Shown: in pieces, positions 19,310-48,356 of the stretch
Numbering within the stretch: position 1 is the first letter of the stretch
How the letters are laid out: each line of letters begins with the position of its first letter
Assembly: GCA_943737045.1 (NCBI GenBank)
Contig: CALSFV010000290.1
Location: 425,640 to 489,639 of the forward strand
Direction: 5' to 3'
Length of the DNA stretch: 64,000 nt
Origin: Parapristionchus giblindavisi
Taxonomy: Eukaryota; Nematoda; Chromadorea; Rhabditida; Diplogasteridae
Made by a program: the position numbers and the translations under genes
The notes under the pieces: generated by a model
Database searches by the model: none
The model's input: the letters and a program-made list of their open reading frames with translations, nothing else
What the model was told of the DNA's origin: nothing

Positions 19310-22300
19310 ACACTCACCATAAAATTGACTCCGAGGACGCCATTAGGAACGAGAATAAGAGCACATTTATTGTAATCAGCTCCCTCCAAAATCTCCTGTA
19401 ATTATTGATTTATTCAATACATAGCTACTAACAATAAGCTATTAATGTAATGTTAAAGGGAGCGTTGCATCACTCAATGGTCTCTTCATTGCACACACTA
19501 TTTTTCTGTTCTCTAACAACGAGAGAGCATTGCGCGTCGAAGAAACCATTGAGTGAGGTTACGCTCCCTTTAAATTAGCTACTGAAATTAGCTACTGAAA
19601 AATTCATAAAGTTCACTAACAGACAACGTTGTAATGATATTACCTCAGCTTCTGGAATTTCGGAGGAAAGATTGGAAATGGGATGTGCTCTCTTGAGACG
19701 ACTTCTCACAATTTCGACGAATCCCGAAAAGTTTCTGAAGAAATATTAAAGATGACTACTACTATATTTATTTATTCACCATAAACGTCAATAAAATTAC
19801 TTGAAATTTAAATTCGGGTGTCCATGATACTTGGGCATTCTGATTACCTAAAGATCTTCAAAGGTTCCCACCCCAATCTGGCCTTCTAGAATAGGGCCAA
19901 ATAAAACTGATCCGACTTTGATTTTAAATGTTGATTCTGTTCTATTAAAGGGAGCGTAACCTCTCTCAATGGTCTCTTCGAAGCGCAATGCATTCTCGTT
20001 GTTAGAGAACAGATAAATAATGTGCGCAATGAAGAGACCATTGAGAGAGGTAACGCTCCCTTTAAGAATGTTTTATTTATTTATTTATTTATTTATTTAT
20101 TTGGTACACCCGTGACAGGTGCGACAGCAAATACAGGAGCGATGGGAGAAATAATTATAATAATGATAGAAAGGACTTGGGGAAGGTGACAGGGGTTTAT
20201 CGATAGCTATCAAATCGCCAGTGATCCAGTTTGAGTGAGGTGGACGAGGCCTCAGAACGGGAAGGGAACCGTTCAGATCCATGTGAGAGGTTGGATCATA
20301 ATGGAATCACCGGGATAGGCAACTAAAGATTGAGTACTTCGACTTGTAGAGTATGGGGAAGTTGGGGATGGCGAAATAGGTGAAATTTGATAGACTGAAT
20401 TGACAACAGTGGATTACAGATACGATGTAAATATAGAAAAAACGAGTAGTACGATGTGCAAATGAGGTACGAAGATTCTCTCTTTTAGCAATTGGAATAT
20501 GGATAGAGAAAGCATTGAGACGAGTGTTACAATTTCGTAAAGAATAGTAATCTGACATAGGTGCATGGACAAGTGAACGAACTATCTTAACAGCAAAAAT
20601 AATGTCAGCTACAAAACGTCTAACATACATATTGTGAGTGTAAATGATAATTAGCAAGTCTAATTTCGTAAATCGGTGGTGAGATAGTAGGAGGTGCGGT
20701 ACGGTAATGTAATAAACGAGTGAAAAGGTGCTGGGGCTTTTCTAATTGTCTAATTAAACCCTTCGCAGAGGGAGACCATACAGGTGAAGCATACTCAAGT
20801 ACGGGTAAAATGAATGAACGCAAAGCTCTAACAAGGAGTCTCTTTTGACTTAAGGTGGCGAAATCTAATGATTTATAGCTTATTTGAAAGCCCTTTCTCG
20901 GTAGAGTAAGAATATATGTTTAAAAAATCCTGCGGAGCTCTTTACACGGATTTAAAAAATCCAAAGTTTGACCAATTTCTACCTTGCAATTCCCGTGCAA
21001 TAGCAGTGAGAGCTCGGGGTGGTGCAGTTGAGTGGCGGAGCTCGGAAAGAGAGCGCGGAGAAGTTCCCCATCATTGTACGGCAATTTCACTGCCATTTTT
21101 GGAATTGCAAGGCAGAAATTGGTCAAACTTTGGATTTTTTAAAATCCGTGTACAGAGCTCTGCAGGATTTTTTAAACATAAATTCTTACTCTACAGAGAA
21201 AGGGCTTTCAAATAAGCTATAAATCATCGCTTTTCGCCAACTTAAGTCAAAAGAGGCTCCTTGTAAGGTAAGGATCAATAGATGTACAAGAAACAGAACG
21301 GAATAAGAGATAGATAAGCTTATTGGCTTTTTGACAGGTAATATCTATATGAGAACCAAAGGATAAGGATGAATCACACAAAGATCTCGAATAGGTTCTG
21401 GAAGAGAATTGAGATTGGAATCGGAGATAGGAAGAAGAAAAGAGTTGAGATGGTAATGGTGGATTGGGTTGGATTTGCCTATGTAAAGAACGGTACATTT
21501 GTTTTGTGCAACCGATAACTGCCATTTTTGACAGCATTCTAATATGCCAAGTAACCCATTCTGAAGTTGAGAGATGAGAGTGGGGGAGTTGGAGGAATTA
21601 TGAATGATGAAGAGTTTGATATCATCAGCAAAGAGGCGGAAGTGAACCAGTGGGTATGGTGATAGGGATAGAGGGAGATCGAAACGGTAGATCAAAAAGA
21701 GGAGAGGACCCAGTACCGTATCCTGAGGTACGCCACTCAGAACATGTTTCTCTGAGGACAGAGAAGAACCAACTCTAACCTGTAAACGACGATTAGAAAG
21801 ATAATCAGTGAGCCAATGTTTGCCATTATAAATTTTGTTTGAAAAAAGATAAAGATTCGACAAACATAATTTCTTTCAGTTCATCGTTCAATTCTTCACG
21901 AGTTTTAATGGTCTTTCCATTGAACTTTTCGATAACATCACCCAGATCCAATAACTGAAAGGAATTTTGAAATCGTCCATCACACAATCTTTTTAAACCT
22001 CTTCCAATTCAGGTGAGCATTTGGTAATTAAGAGTTCTGTCGTAGTCCTGAGATAAAATTTCTGTCCTTTCACGCATGGCACTTTGACCTATAAGAGTTC
22101 AAAGATCAAAGATCAAAGATCAAAGATCAATAATGTGCCTACAGTCTCCTTGGTCATCCATGAAGGATCCATCTTATTGTATATCTCTTTAACGATTTCG
22201 TACATCTTTCTGAAATCGATGAAATATAATTAAGGTTTCGCCAAGTGATCTTTAAAAATATGTACCGCCCCATTCCCAAACATGAAAATTCTGGAAGGAA

Positions 22301-22512
22301 AAACTCTACAAGCATTCAATGGATGTTTCTTCCTAATTCTTCTAGGCCATTTAATTTGAATTTTTTTACTGCACGGTTTCCATCTAAAGGTTCTCCCTGC
22401 AGTGTGTTTTGTTCTTCTAAGAAATATCCGATCACTACATTCATTACCATTTTCGTTGGCATCATCATCTTTTCTTTTTACCATATCACGTTTAATCATC
22501 AATTCTTATGAA

Positions 22513-22553
<41 letters not shown>

Positions 22554-24553
22554 TATTTATTTGAATTATGAGATTGTGCTCGTAACGTGATTGAACCTCT
22601 TTGAATTAAATTTTACTTTTAGTTGACTTTTATGAAAACAAGGTATGAACTAACTTTTTTTTAAATAAAAAAAATTAAACTGACCCTTCTCTCTTCTTTT
22701 TGGGTGTTATTTTCTTTTTGTCCTGTGATTCAGACGAACTTATATCAGAAATGAGTTCATGATCTACTGGTGATTTTCCTGTTCTCTTGATCCCTTCATT
22801 GGAAACTTTCTCTTTACTCAACGGCTCGTTAGTTACGGCTTAAATTATTAACTTTATTAATAATAACATACTTTATGAGGAACAAAAGTAGGGTTGATTG
22901 CTGACACATTAGATATTTGGTACAGCGCTGTGCATTTTTCGTTTTTCGTTTTTCGGTTTTTTCGTATTTTTCGGGTTTTCTCGAAAAACTTTTTCGACGA
23001 AAAATTTTTCGAAAAAAGTTCGAAAAAATCGAAAAATGTTGTTACACAAAAAAGCACAAAATTTCAACAATTTAAGACCTTTTAACAAAAATTTCAAATT
23101 TAGAGACAACAATTACGCTTTCACTTGAGTAAAAAATATATATTTTATCATGTAAGCAGCTTCAATTAAGAATCACACAGTTGCAATTTTTAAATTTCCA
23201 TTTTATCGATATTAAAATTTAGCGAATTGATGTTTTCGAAGGAGAAAACATTGTTTAAACTTATTTTCGAATTTTTCGGATTTTTCGGGAAAAAAATTCG
23301 AAAATTTTCGTTTTTCGAATTTTTTTCGAAATATTTTTTTCGCACAGCCCTGATTTGGTAGATAGTGTACGCATAAATAGCCACGACTTATTACGTATCT
23401 TTTGCCTTCTATTATTTATATCAAAGCAAAGTAATTTTACTAAGAAATTTTTAAGCAGAATAGCAGAAGCTGAACTGGAAATGAAATGAAATATGATGAC
23501 TTTTTTACGTTTCTGAGGACGTATGTATGAACGTTGACGAACCGTTTGACGACAAACGTGACGTCAAATCCGTGGACCGAGGTCTTTTTCCAAAAATCCT
23601 CCTCCTAAGCTTGTGACGTCACGTTTCTCGGCAAACGGCTTGCTAAGTTCACGTGCACGGACTCTAATTTCATTCCATTTTCATGAAAGATGGCGGGGTT
23701 AGCGGTTCCCATCAAGTTCAAACTTCCAATAAAGAGCAAAAGAGCAAACAGTTAGCAAATCATTAATCTTTAATCTTTCTGTGGACAATGGTGGGAAATT
23801 TGGTCAATTGTTCGTCGCTCATTTCATTTTCAGATTATAACTATGGATGGCTAATGTGGTGTTAATTTCTTGTAAATGGAATTGGAAATTGTAAAAAGGG
23901 TGTTAATTTTGTCCACTTGTAAATAGCATTGTAAAAAGCAAATATCTCGGTTCTCTGACTAGTTAGAGACTTGAAACTTGGTTTTTGAGTTAGAAACCAC
24001 GAAAAAAACTTATAAACGAAGTTTCAAGTCTCTATCTCTACAAAGAACGGAGATATTTGCTTTTTACACGATTTTTCAGGAAAAACTCGAACATTCTTGT
24101 AAAAAGCAAATATCTCAGTTCTTTGTAGAGATAGAGACTTGAAACTTCGTTTATAAGCTTTTTTCGTGGTTTCTAACCGAAAAAACCAAGTTTCAAGTCT
24201 CTAACTAATCAGAGAACCGAGATATTTGCTTTTTACAATGCTATTTACAAGTGGACAAAATTAACACCCTTTTTACAATTTCCAATTCCATTTACAAGAA
24301 ATTAACACCACATAAGGGAATTAGCTGAACGGAAATGGCGGCTTACCATTGGCAGGAGCGTCGATAAAATAAGTAGATCTAGTCTTTCGGCCATCTCCTG
24401 AAACATTGATCTTTGATATTTTAAGAATGGATCGTTGATCACGGCAATCATTGGAGCTAGAATGTCATTAAAAATGATCTTTGATCTTTTGGAAACATGA
24501 AATCAGAAATTTTAATAACGTTTCTGTTAAAACTCACCGTATTGAGAGGCCAT
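17603..24553 (-). CDS. PDZ-domain protein with Lys-rich C-terminus
   Basis: It reads leftward from ATG 24553. Early exons encode MASQYAPMIAVIND and an amphipathic segment (AERLDLLILSTLLP). A Ser/Lys-rich exon follows at about 22838-22690, then exons at 22205, 22090, 21957, 19845, 19735, 19395, 18957, 18752, 18600, 18500, 18275 and 18155, ending with TGA at 17603. LLDLGDVIEKFNGKTIKT (exon 21957-21871) and VGDAILSVGNDIKF (18752) are carboxylate-loop/GD.I..NG motifs of two PDZ domains. VPNGVLGVNF looks like a GLGF-type loop. The tail is a KKKKKEE/KSKSKSK stretch then TDED. Nematodes have families of such PDZ proteins, some of them germline-expressed; the role here is inferred only as a scaffold. 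The join between 24553 and 22838 is not phase-proven, so the first exon may belong to another gene. Confidence 0.65.
17826..17962. mobile_element. Fold-back MITE, relative of 226-378
   Basis: GTGCACTACACGAACCTG is mirrored by AGGTCTTCTGCACTGTGTAG, and the core TTTTTAACACAAAAAGTGTT is shared with the copy near the left edge. It sits in the last intron of the PDZ gene. Confidence 0.55.
19235..19306. repeat. TA dinucleotide microsatellite
   Basis: About 36 uninterrupted TA units. Shorter TA tracts occur at 18985-19016 and 22519-22550. All are in introns of the PDZ gene. Confidence 0.97.
19453..19573. mobile_element. TTAA MITE family B
   Basis: TTAAAGGGAGCGTTGCATC to GGTTACGCTCCCTTTAA, 121 bp. 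It has the same centre (TTCTCTAACAACGAGAGAGC) as 5448-5568. Confidence 0.85.
19945..20065. mobile_element. TTAA MITE family B, opposite orientation
   Basis: TTAAAGGGAGCGTAACC to GGTAACGCTCCCTTTAA. The centre is inverted compared with 19453-19573. It abuts the LINE tail that begins at 20068. Confidence 0.85.
20068..21866 (-). mobile_element. 5'-truncated non-LTR retrotransposon (LINE) with reverse-transcriptase remnant
   Basis: On the minus strand, translation at 21863-21345 shows LTDYLSNRRLQVRVG, SGVPQDTVLGPLLFLIY and FADDIKLF. These are the RT core motifs of CR1/Jockey-type LINEs, with Asp in place of the usual Gly in the GVPQG motif. The C-terminal RT segment (LEYASPVWSPSAKGL) follows at 20823-20620. 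The 3' end is an (AAAT)n tail at 20101-20068. A 432-bp foldback element splits it (20832-21263). It lacks the endonuclease and N-terminal RT, so it is dead. Its 5' truncation point lies directly at the 3' edge of a PDZ exon. Confidence 0.85.
20832..21263. mobile_element. Foldback MITE inserted in the LINE (TAA duplication)
   Basis: The ends read CAAGGAGTCTCTTTTGACTT and the complement, with arms of about 190 bp (GATTTATAGCTTATTTGAA mirrored). Flanking TAA occurs on both sides, as for PIF/Harbinger-type elements. LINE sequence continues on either side. Confidence 0.8.
22923..23352. mobile_element. hAT-type fold-back element rich in TTTTTCG
   Basis: The ends CAGCGCTGTGC and GCACAGCCCTG are imperfectly complementary. 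The 8-bp target duplication ATTTGGTA is at 22915-22922 and 23353-23360. The interior has runs of CGAAAAATTTTTCG. Length is 430 bp. It lies in the PDZ gene's intron or upstream region. Confidence 0.88.
23855..24312. mobile_element. 458-bp long-arm foldback element, TAA duplication
   Basis: The ends TGTGGTGTTAATTTCTTG and the exact complement extend into arms of over 130 bp. TAA flanks both sides (23852-23854 and 24313-24315). The inner halves repeat AAATATCTCGGTTCTCTG in both directions, so each arm is itself partly palindromic. Confidence 0.88.
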
Positions 24554-25341
24554 GACCGGTAACGAAGCAGAAAAAGAGTACGAATGAAGAAAAAATTGAT
24601 TGTCTGTCCCTCTATTGTATTTTGCAAATTAAATTAAACTTATGGCGAAGTAAGAAAAATGTATCAATTAAATTTAATCAAAATAAATTTAATCGATAAT
24701 TCACAAAAAAATGTTTCTGCATCTATAATCAGTTCAGATATTCTTTGCATAACTGTTTACACCATTTCCAAATCTGTTCGTGAGGGTTTGCGTTGCCATC
24801 ATTTCAATCACTGATTCGATCATTTCCTCGCATAGACCGTGACCGTTTTGATCTTCCATCGATCCTATAAACTGTGCTTAGGGTAGCTGACAATATAGTT
24901 CTTCTTAAGACGAGGTTGATTGAAATTATTCGTTCATTATTTATCAAATATATTTTCATGGAATTACTAGCGAAAGGAACGTGATGAGATGGATTTCGAC
25001 CCGTTAATATAAATATTTTCGATGCACCCTTCTTGCAACTACTTGGAGTCTCGAAGGGTGGATCGTCACTGTCGAATAATGTAGTTTTCAGTGCTCGAAC
25101 GCAGGCAAACGGCCGAATGTTAAATGGTCATTAACCAGTTTTTGCTTATGGCCCGTCGCTCACACCTACTCTAGGGAGCCTATTTGTCGAAACAATAGGG
25201 TATTTTAACAATGAATACACCCAGCAACAATAGGTACTGCCTAAGCAATAACCGTTACCGTCATGAGTTGTAGAGATGAAGAGGCCGCATAGAGGTTCTA
25301 GTTCTATGAATTACTCGAACAGTTCTGTTAGTTAGTTCGCA
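24554..25341. promoter_or_regulatory. Divergent intergenic region
   Basis: It separates the minus-strand PDZ gene start (24553) from the plus-strand multi-C6 gene start (25342). No exon was seen. The inverted pair CACCCTTC and GAAGGGTG at about 25025-25062 is the only notable structure. By position it must hold both promoters; no defined factor site is claimed. Confidence 0.45.
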
Positions 25342-42936
<17,595 letters not shown>

Positions 42937-43202
42937 ATGATATCGGCATTTATTTATTCGGAATTATCGACACGTTGATAAATTATAATTACAAGAATTA
43001 TACATTGTGAACAGAAAAATTTTTTTTCGCGTTCAATAACAAAAAAATATCGTATCTGAAACAATTTCACCTAATACTCTCTTGAAACCAACAAGAGAAT
43101 CACCTTCCTTGCCATTACTAATAGTACCTCCGCCGCAAAAAGTGTCCTTGATGGGATGATTGCCTAAATAGCGCACCCAATGAATATATTGCTCATGCAT
43201 TA

Positions 43203-43316
43203 ATACGGCACCCGAGCTAATGTGAAACTCTCCGATCTGGCCGATTTTCTCTCGCTTTCCTTACCTAAGAGAGAGTATTACGGGAGAGTGAGGTTAGCTT
43301 GGGATGTGCCTTTGAA
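43203..43316. mobile_element. TTAA MITE family A, upstream of the small secreted gene
   Basis: CGGCACCCGAGCTAATGTG to GCTTGGGATGTGCCTTTGAA. Its orthologues in the array units are at 52423-52535 and 58353-58465. Confidence 0.6.
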
Positions 43317-43424
43317 CGAATTAGTAAGAAATCTTTATTTTTTCAAGCTATAACAGGTAATTTTAATCTATCCTTTAGTAATGTTAATCTAGCCCTTACT
43401 AATATCCGTCATAGTTCAACTCAA

Positions 43425-43432
43425 TATAAAAG
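43425..43432 (+). promoter_or_regulatory. TATA-box-like element of the small secreted gene
   Basis: TATAAAAG lies 49 bp upstream of the ATG at 43481. The array copies keep TATATAAAAG at the same place although their coding sequence is dead. Confidence 0.5.
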
Positions 43433-43480
43433 ATGGTATCGATGCACTCTCTACATTGTAGAAACACGTCGACCATCCCA

Positions 43481-44115
43481 ATGCATTTCTTTGCCCTTCG
43501 CTCTATCTTACTTCTTGCACTGTCCACTTTTATGGTGACCATCGCCAGACCGGTAAGTCTCTTGGCATTAGTGTCGTTAGATATATTAATGTCTACACTG
43601 GAATATTTTACGAAAAATATTTCAGAATATATGATAGACCAGGATAATTTCCTTATTTTATTCTCGAATAGGTCGCTCGACTTTTATTGTTGGCTAAAAA
43701 GTTACTCTAGTAATTCAAGCAATTTTAACTTGTCAAGGAACTTCGAGGTACCTCAGGAGAAAACACGCCTTTATTTGGAACTGCCTGAATATAGATAATG
43801 ATCAAATATACATTGCAGATGACGATAGAATTCTCGCAGATGTGGCCTCACCATCACGTTCACGATGCTACACTCAATCACCAGATAGATTTGACAGAGT
43901 GGCTTCAACATCATCAAATGCACCACCATCCGTTGGATCTATCGGAATGGACTAAAATGATTAACCATCATCATAGTGAAGAAGATAATGTAGAAGAGGA
44001 CGACGATAGCGACGAAGAGGACGAAGACGGAGTCTTTGAGCAATGGGGAGAGGAGATGGATAACAAGATCAAACAGCAACGAAAATTCATGGATAATTGG
44101 ATGAAACAACACTGA
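43481..44115 (+). CDS. Small secreted His- and acid-rich peptide (intact copy)
   Basis: Exons 43481-43552 and 43819-44115, phase 0, 122 aa. Exon 1 is a signal peptide (MHFFALRSILLLALS then TFMVTIARP). The mature part starts MTIEFSQMWPHHHVHD, contains many His residues (HHH, HHQMHHH), then an acidic run of Glu/Asp (about residues 76-95) and a basic/aromatic C-terminus ending FMDNWMKQH. No domain is recognised; His plus acidic clusters suggest metal binding, which is inference. A TATA-like box precedes it. Three array copies to the right are pseudogenes, so this may be the only functional member here. Confidence 0.7.
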
Positions 44116-44724
44116 TACAGTAATCGTTAAAGATGCATATTAGGTTGAGCTTTGCTCGATTTGGATTCCCAAGATCATTCGGTTCCTTCTCGAACAATTT
44201 TTATTCCCAGTTGTGCATTTAAGTTGAGGATAATTTGTTTCCCATCTATCATCTTTAAATTTCTCGTGCATTGTTTTAATGATAATTTCACACATTTTCT
44301 GGATTGCGAATATGTGATAAATATTTTTTTCCGGAAAATCATACTCTACAAAATGATATTTCCCGGTCGTCACACCGTCTCCACCACATGAAGTACTTCG
44401 GTAAATGAGGAAAAGTGTTGTTTTGTTCAGAACGTGCACAGAAGCAGTCCAAAATACCAATAAAATGCTCATTGCCATGCAAACTTACTTTGTACGAGAC
44501 GATGTTCACAGCAGAGAACTTAATTTTCGTTTCGATTTTTTATAAATTATTTAAATCTTTTGAATTAAAAGAAATGAAACATATGCCAAGTTATCGTGAA
44601 TGGTTGAAAAAGACGAATAATTATAATAGCTTTATGTGCGTTTCAAAAAAGTATGAGAATGAAATACAGAAAGAATACATTAGGGGCACATAAAGTCCAA
44701 TGCCACGGTGGGGGCGTAGCAACT

Positions 44725-46626
44725 CTAACAGAATTGAACACGATAAATGGGACTGGGGGTATGCCTTCCTCTACAGAAGAATAATGAGGATGGGTCATCA
44801 AACGCATACGTGTAGGCACCGGGACAGGCTTTCTAAATACATAAATCGATAATCACACAATCTACATATTTAGTGGACTCTGTCCCCTTTTTTTGCTGAC
44901 ATGTACAGGAAACTAAAATGTAATACAACTCCCATATTCAATTGAGTTTCACCCCATCATCAAAGCGAGAGAGAAAAGCATTTAAAAATTATGGTTATCG
45001 TTGGTTCGTTATTGCTAGAAAATGAGTACCTTGAAGATAGCCGGGTAGTTCTTGGGCCAGTCACTGGACCTGCAGGTTTCGGATTTCTCGTGCTTTCCAC
45101 GGCAACAATATTGGTCATTGTTGAAAGCGAGACAAGCACTCTTGCATGCAACTGTCTGTAAAGTGGTCGTCGTTTACAGATCCACAGGGAGTTCAATGAT
45201 CACGAAGATTCACTTCCTGTGATTACCAACAATTTTATAGCGCATGTTTCGCACTCGAATCTTTCATAATTTTAAAATAATTTAAATAAATATAATTATT
45301 ATAATCATAAATTTAATAATCATAATTTTAATTTTAATAATTTTTCGAATATTTACCCTTCCGTTCTTCTTGCTTTGAAGCTCAGGCGGGCAGATCCTCT
45401 CGTTACTGAGGTCGCTGAAGCATCCTCCGGCACGTTTACAGTCTCTATGACCACCATTGGTGTTGAACGTTCCCTGTAACAAAATCATATCGCCTTCTTC
45501 TATAAATTTTGACGCAATTCAATACAATACAATATTTATTTTACTTATTGTAGGGAATGGGGGGGGGGGAGGGGCCAGGCCCGCAATTTCTTCTTCTTGA
45601 AAATTTTCTCATTCAGCTGTTGGAATTGCTCCTACTGACATTTCGAAGTTTCTTAGGAGTAGATTCAATTGTAGATTCTCGTCTTTTTAGGAAGCAATCG
45701 AGATAATTCATGAGGTAAGTCAAACAACCGCGCCGAAGACAGAAAGGTAGAAGAAAGTTCGATATACTTTTTTCAATATTTTTTTCACTTTACAACCCAC
45801 CTGAACAACATCGATCAGAACAGGAATATTGTACCCATCAACGAGAGAGACGTCATAGTAGTCTTGGTTGTGCTTACCTGTAATTTCTTTTGCTCTGCGT
45901 GCTTTCAATTTTAAAGGCATATCACAAGCTAAATTGAACCTCTCGGTTGTGGCAATTCTCTCTCACATTTTTTGTCTACGAGTGAGCATTGCCAGAGCGG
46001 AAAGTAAAATTTGTTATGTGTGTGCATTTCATAGCTTAATCTAAAGGAAGAGAAAGTGAAAATAGAAAGTGCTACGGAGCTAATACCATTAAGGGTGAAC
46101 TCGGCAAGAGAGACAGGTGGTTCGCCACCTCTACCACTGCACTTGAGATCGTTCTGAATGTCAGCAATTCCAATTTAATTCATTTTTAAAATTTAAAAAA
46201 ACTCGCTATTTTGTCAACTGTAATCATATGTACTCTCTCCTCGCTATAAGTCAAGATTTGGTAAAGTCGTTCATGTATAAATTATATTTATTGAACACTC
46301 ACTCCACAGAATCCGGTGTCGCAGTTGTAGTTGCCATCACAACCGGTTCTCGCCCAGATTCTTCCTGCAGTCCAGCCATAAGGAACGGTCAACATCTTAC
46401 TCTGAACACAAAATAGATATGCGTTCATTATCGTAATTCAAAAACTGAAAAGTAGAATGCTGTCCCTTTAATCATGGAAACATTTTGTCTGGGAACACTT
46501 CACAAATGCTACAAGAAAAATTTTATGATGCTTGGTGATTTTTCATGTAAATAAGTTAAATGGAATCTTACAGCTCCGGCATTAAGCTTGAATCCTCCTC
46601 CCTCTACAAGAGGACCCTCTTTGCTT
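44725..46626 (-). pseudogene. Thaumatin-like gene, 5'-truncated (unit 0)
   Basis: Exons 46626-46572 (partial), 46401-46303, 46153-46087, 45877-45801, 45473-45357, 45155-45030 and 44832-44725 keep frame to the stop and all downstream cysteines. The deletion at the unit 0/1 junction removed the signal-peptide exon and the first Cys-bearing part (the equivalent of VYNKCPFTIWPG). It differs from the unit 1-3 proteins at many positions (for example CPGAYTYAFDD for CPDAYSYAYDD). The frame is otherwise open, so truncation is recent or the gene could be expressed from a new start. Confidence 0.8.
45912..46028. mobile_element. TTAA MITE family A in a thaumatin-gene intron
   Basis: TTAAAGGCATATCACAAGCT to TGTGTGTGCATTTCA. 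Orthologous copies at 49374-49495, 55304-55425 and 61232-61353 date the insertion before the array expanded. Confidence 0.65.
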
Positions 46627-46782
46627 CAGATTTTTTTAAAAAGCTGTCACAGGTAATTTTAATCTATCCTTTAGTAATGTTAATCTAGCCTATACTAATA
46701 TTCGCGATAGTTCAACTCTATATAAAAGCTGGCATCGATGAACTTTCTAATAATAATTGTGGAAACACGTCGACCAATCTCA

Positions 46783-47805
46783 ATGCATCTCCCTTCGCTC
46801 TATCTTACTTCTTGCGCTGTCCACTTTTATGGTGACCATCGCCAGACCAGTGAGTCTCTGGACATTAGTGTTGTTAGATGGAATAATGTCTCTTCAGGAA
46901 TAAATTTCAGTATTATCGATACTGATTGAGAGCATTCTTTTTTCAATCGAAACTCACTCTAGTAACTCTGTTGATTTTTCAGGATGCTAGAGACTTTCGA
47001 AGTACCTTGGAATAAGAAACCTTTATTTGGAGATGCCTGAATATTGATAATAATGAAAGATTCATTGCAGATGACGATAGAATTCTAGCAGATGTGGCCT
47101 CACCATCACGTTGACCATACTACACACAATCACCAGATAGATTTGACAGAGTGGCTTCATCATCATCAAATACACAACCACCCGTGATTAAAGGCAGTTG
47201 GCATCCAAAAATTTCTATTCGAAATAGTTAAAATAGTTGATCTCATGTTGATAAGCTCAAAGAACTATTCAGGAATATGTAATTGAAAGTTTGAAAAGAC
47301 GCTCTGGTAAGAAGTTGGATTACTGTAGCCTGCTCCACACCACGGGCGAGGTTTCCGAACTACAGTATGCTAACTCCATCGAAAAGCTCAAAATAGCCCA
47401 TTATTGAGTTTTATTCCTCACAATTCCCCACTGCGGATAGAATTATCATCAAAATATTCAATTTCAAGTCGTATCCAAAGATTTGTTGTGGCAATTAGGA
47501 AAAGGCTCCCGCTATCTGGAGCAGACTGTAGTTTTTTAACTGCGCCGTCCCCTCACCAAAGAATTCTTATGATATAAGATTTATATATTTCGAAACAGAA
47601 TTTCAAGCTATTTTATATGAGATCAACTTGTATTTCGTTTCCCGGTCCCTTTAACCATGATCATAATGAACAAGATAATGTAGAAAAGGACGACGACAGC
47701 GAAGAAAACAACGAAGACGGATTCTTCGAGCAATGGGGAGAGGAGATGGATAACAAGATCAAACAGCAACGAAAATTCATGGATAATTGGATGAAACAAC
47801 ACTGA
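46783..47805 (+). pseudogene. His/acid-rich peptide gene, dead copy (unit 1)
   Basis: Three lesions compared with 43481-44115: a 5-nt deletion just after MH in the signal-peptide exon (frameshift), TCG to TAG in exon 2 (47083-47085), and a 463-bp TTAA-flanked insertion at 47188-47654. The C-terminal coding part (GFFEQWGEEMDNKIKQQ onward) is still open. Confidence 0.85.
47188..47654. mobile_element. TTAA-duplicating element inside the pseudogene exon (unit 1)
   Basis: TTAAAGGCAGTTGGC to CGGTCCCTTTAA. Unit 0 has the empty site (GATTAACCATCATCAT), proving a TTAA target duplication. Short ends AAAGG/CCTTT. Orthologous in units 2 (53115-53581) and 3 (59045-59511). Confidence 0.85.
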
Positions 47806-48356
47806 TACCATAATTGTTGCAGATCTATATTAGGTTGAGTTTTCCTCGATTTAGATTCCAAAGATCATTCTCCTCGTTATGGAAAAAATTATTCCAGTTG
47901 TACATGCATGTCATGGATAATTTTTTCTCCACCTATCATCTTTAAATTTTTATCTCGCGAGTGCAATGATAATTTCACACATTTTCTGGATTGCGAGTTT
48001 GTGATATACATTTTTTCGGAAAATCTTTAAATTGCCCTGACAAGTGAGACATTATTACTAACTAAACTATATAAAAGATACGGCAAGATAAGGTACATCT
48101 ATCTGTGTGGGGGAGCATGAGAGTTTTTTTTTAAATATTCAAAACTTTTGAATTAAAAGAAATGAAAAGTGTGCATATGTCAGTTATCATGAATGGAAAT
48201 TCACATATTTTTAATAATATTTATCGATCGAAACAGACGAATAATAATAATAATAATAATAATAATAGCGTTATGTGCGTTTCAGAAAAGTACGAGAGAA
48301 GGAAATACGGAAAGATTAAGGGCACAAACGTCCAATACCACAACCGGGTAGCAACT

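Noticed and set aside
20916..21222. Several 67-99 aa reading frames within the LINE region
   Set aside because: They come from the two arms of the foldback element 20832-21263 and are mirror images of one another.
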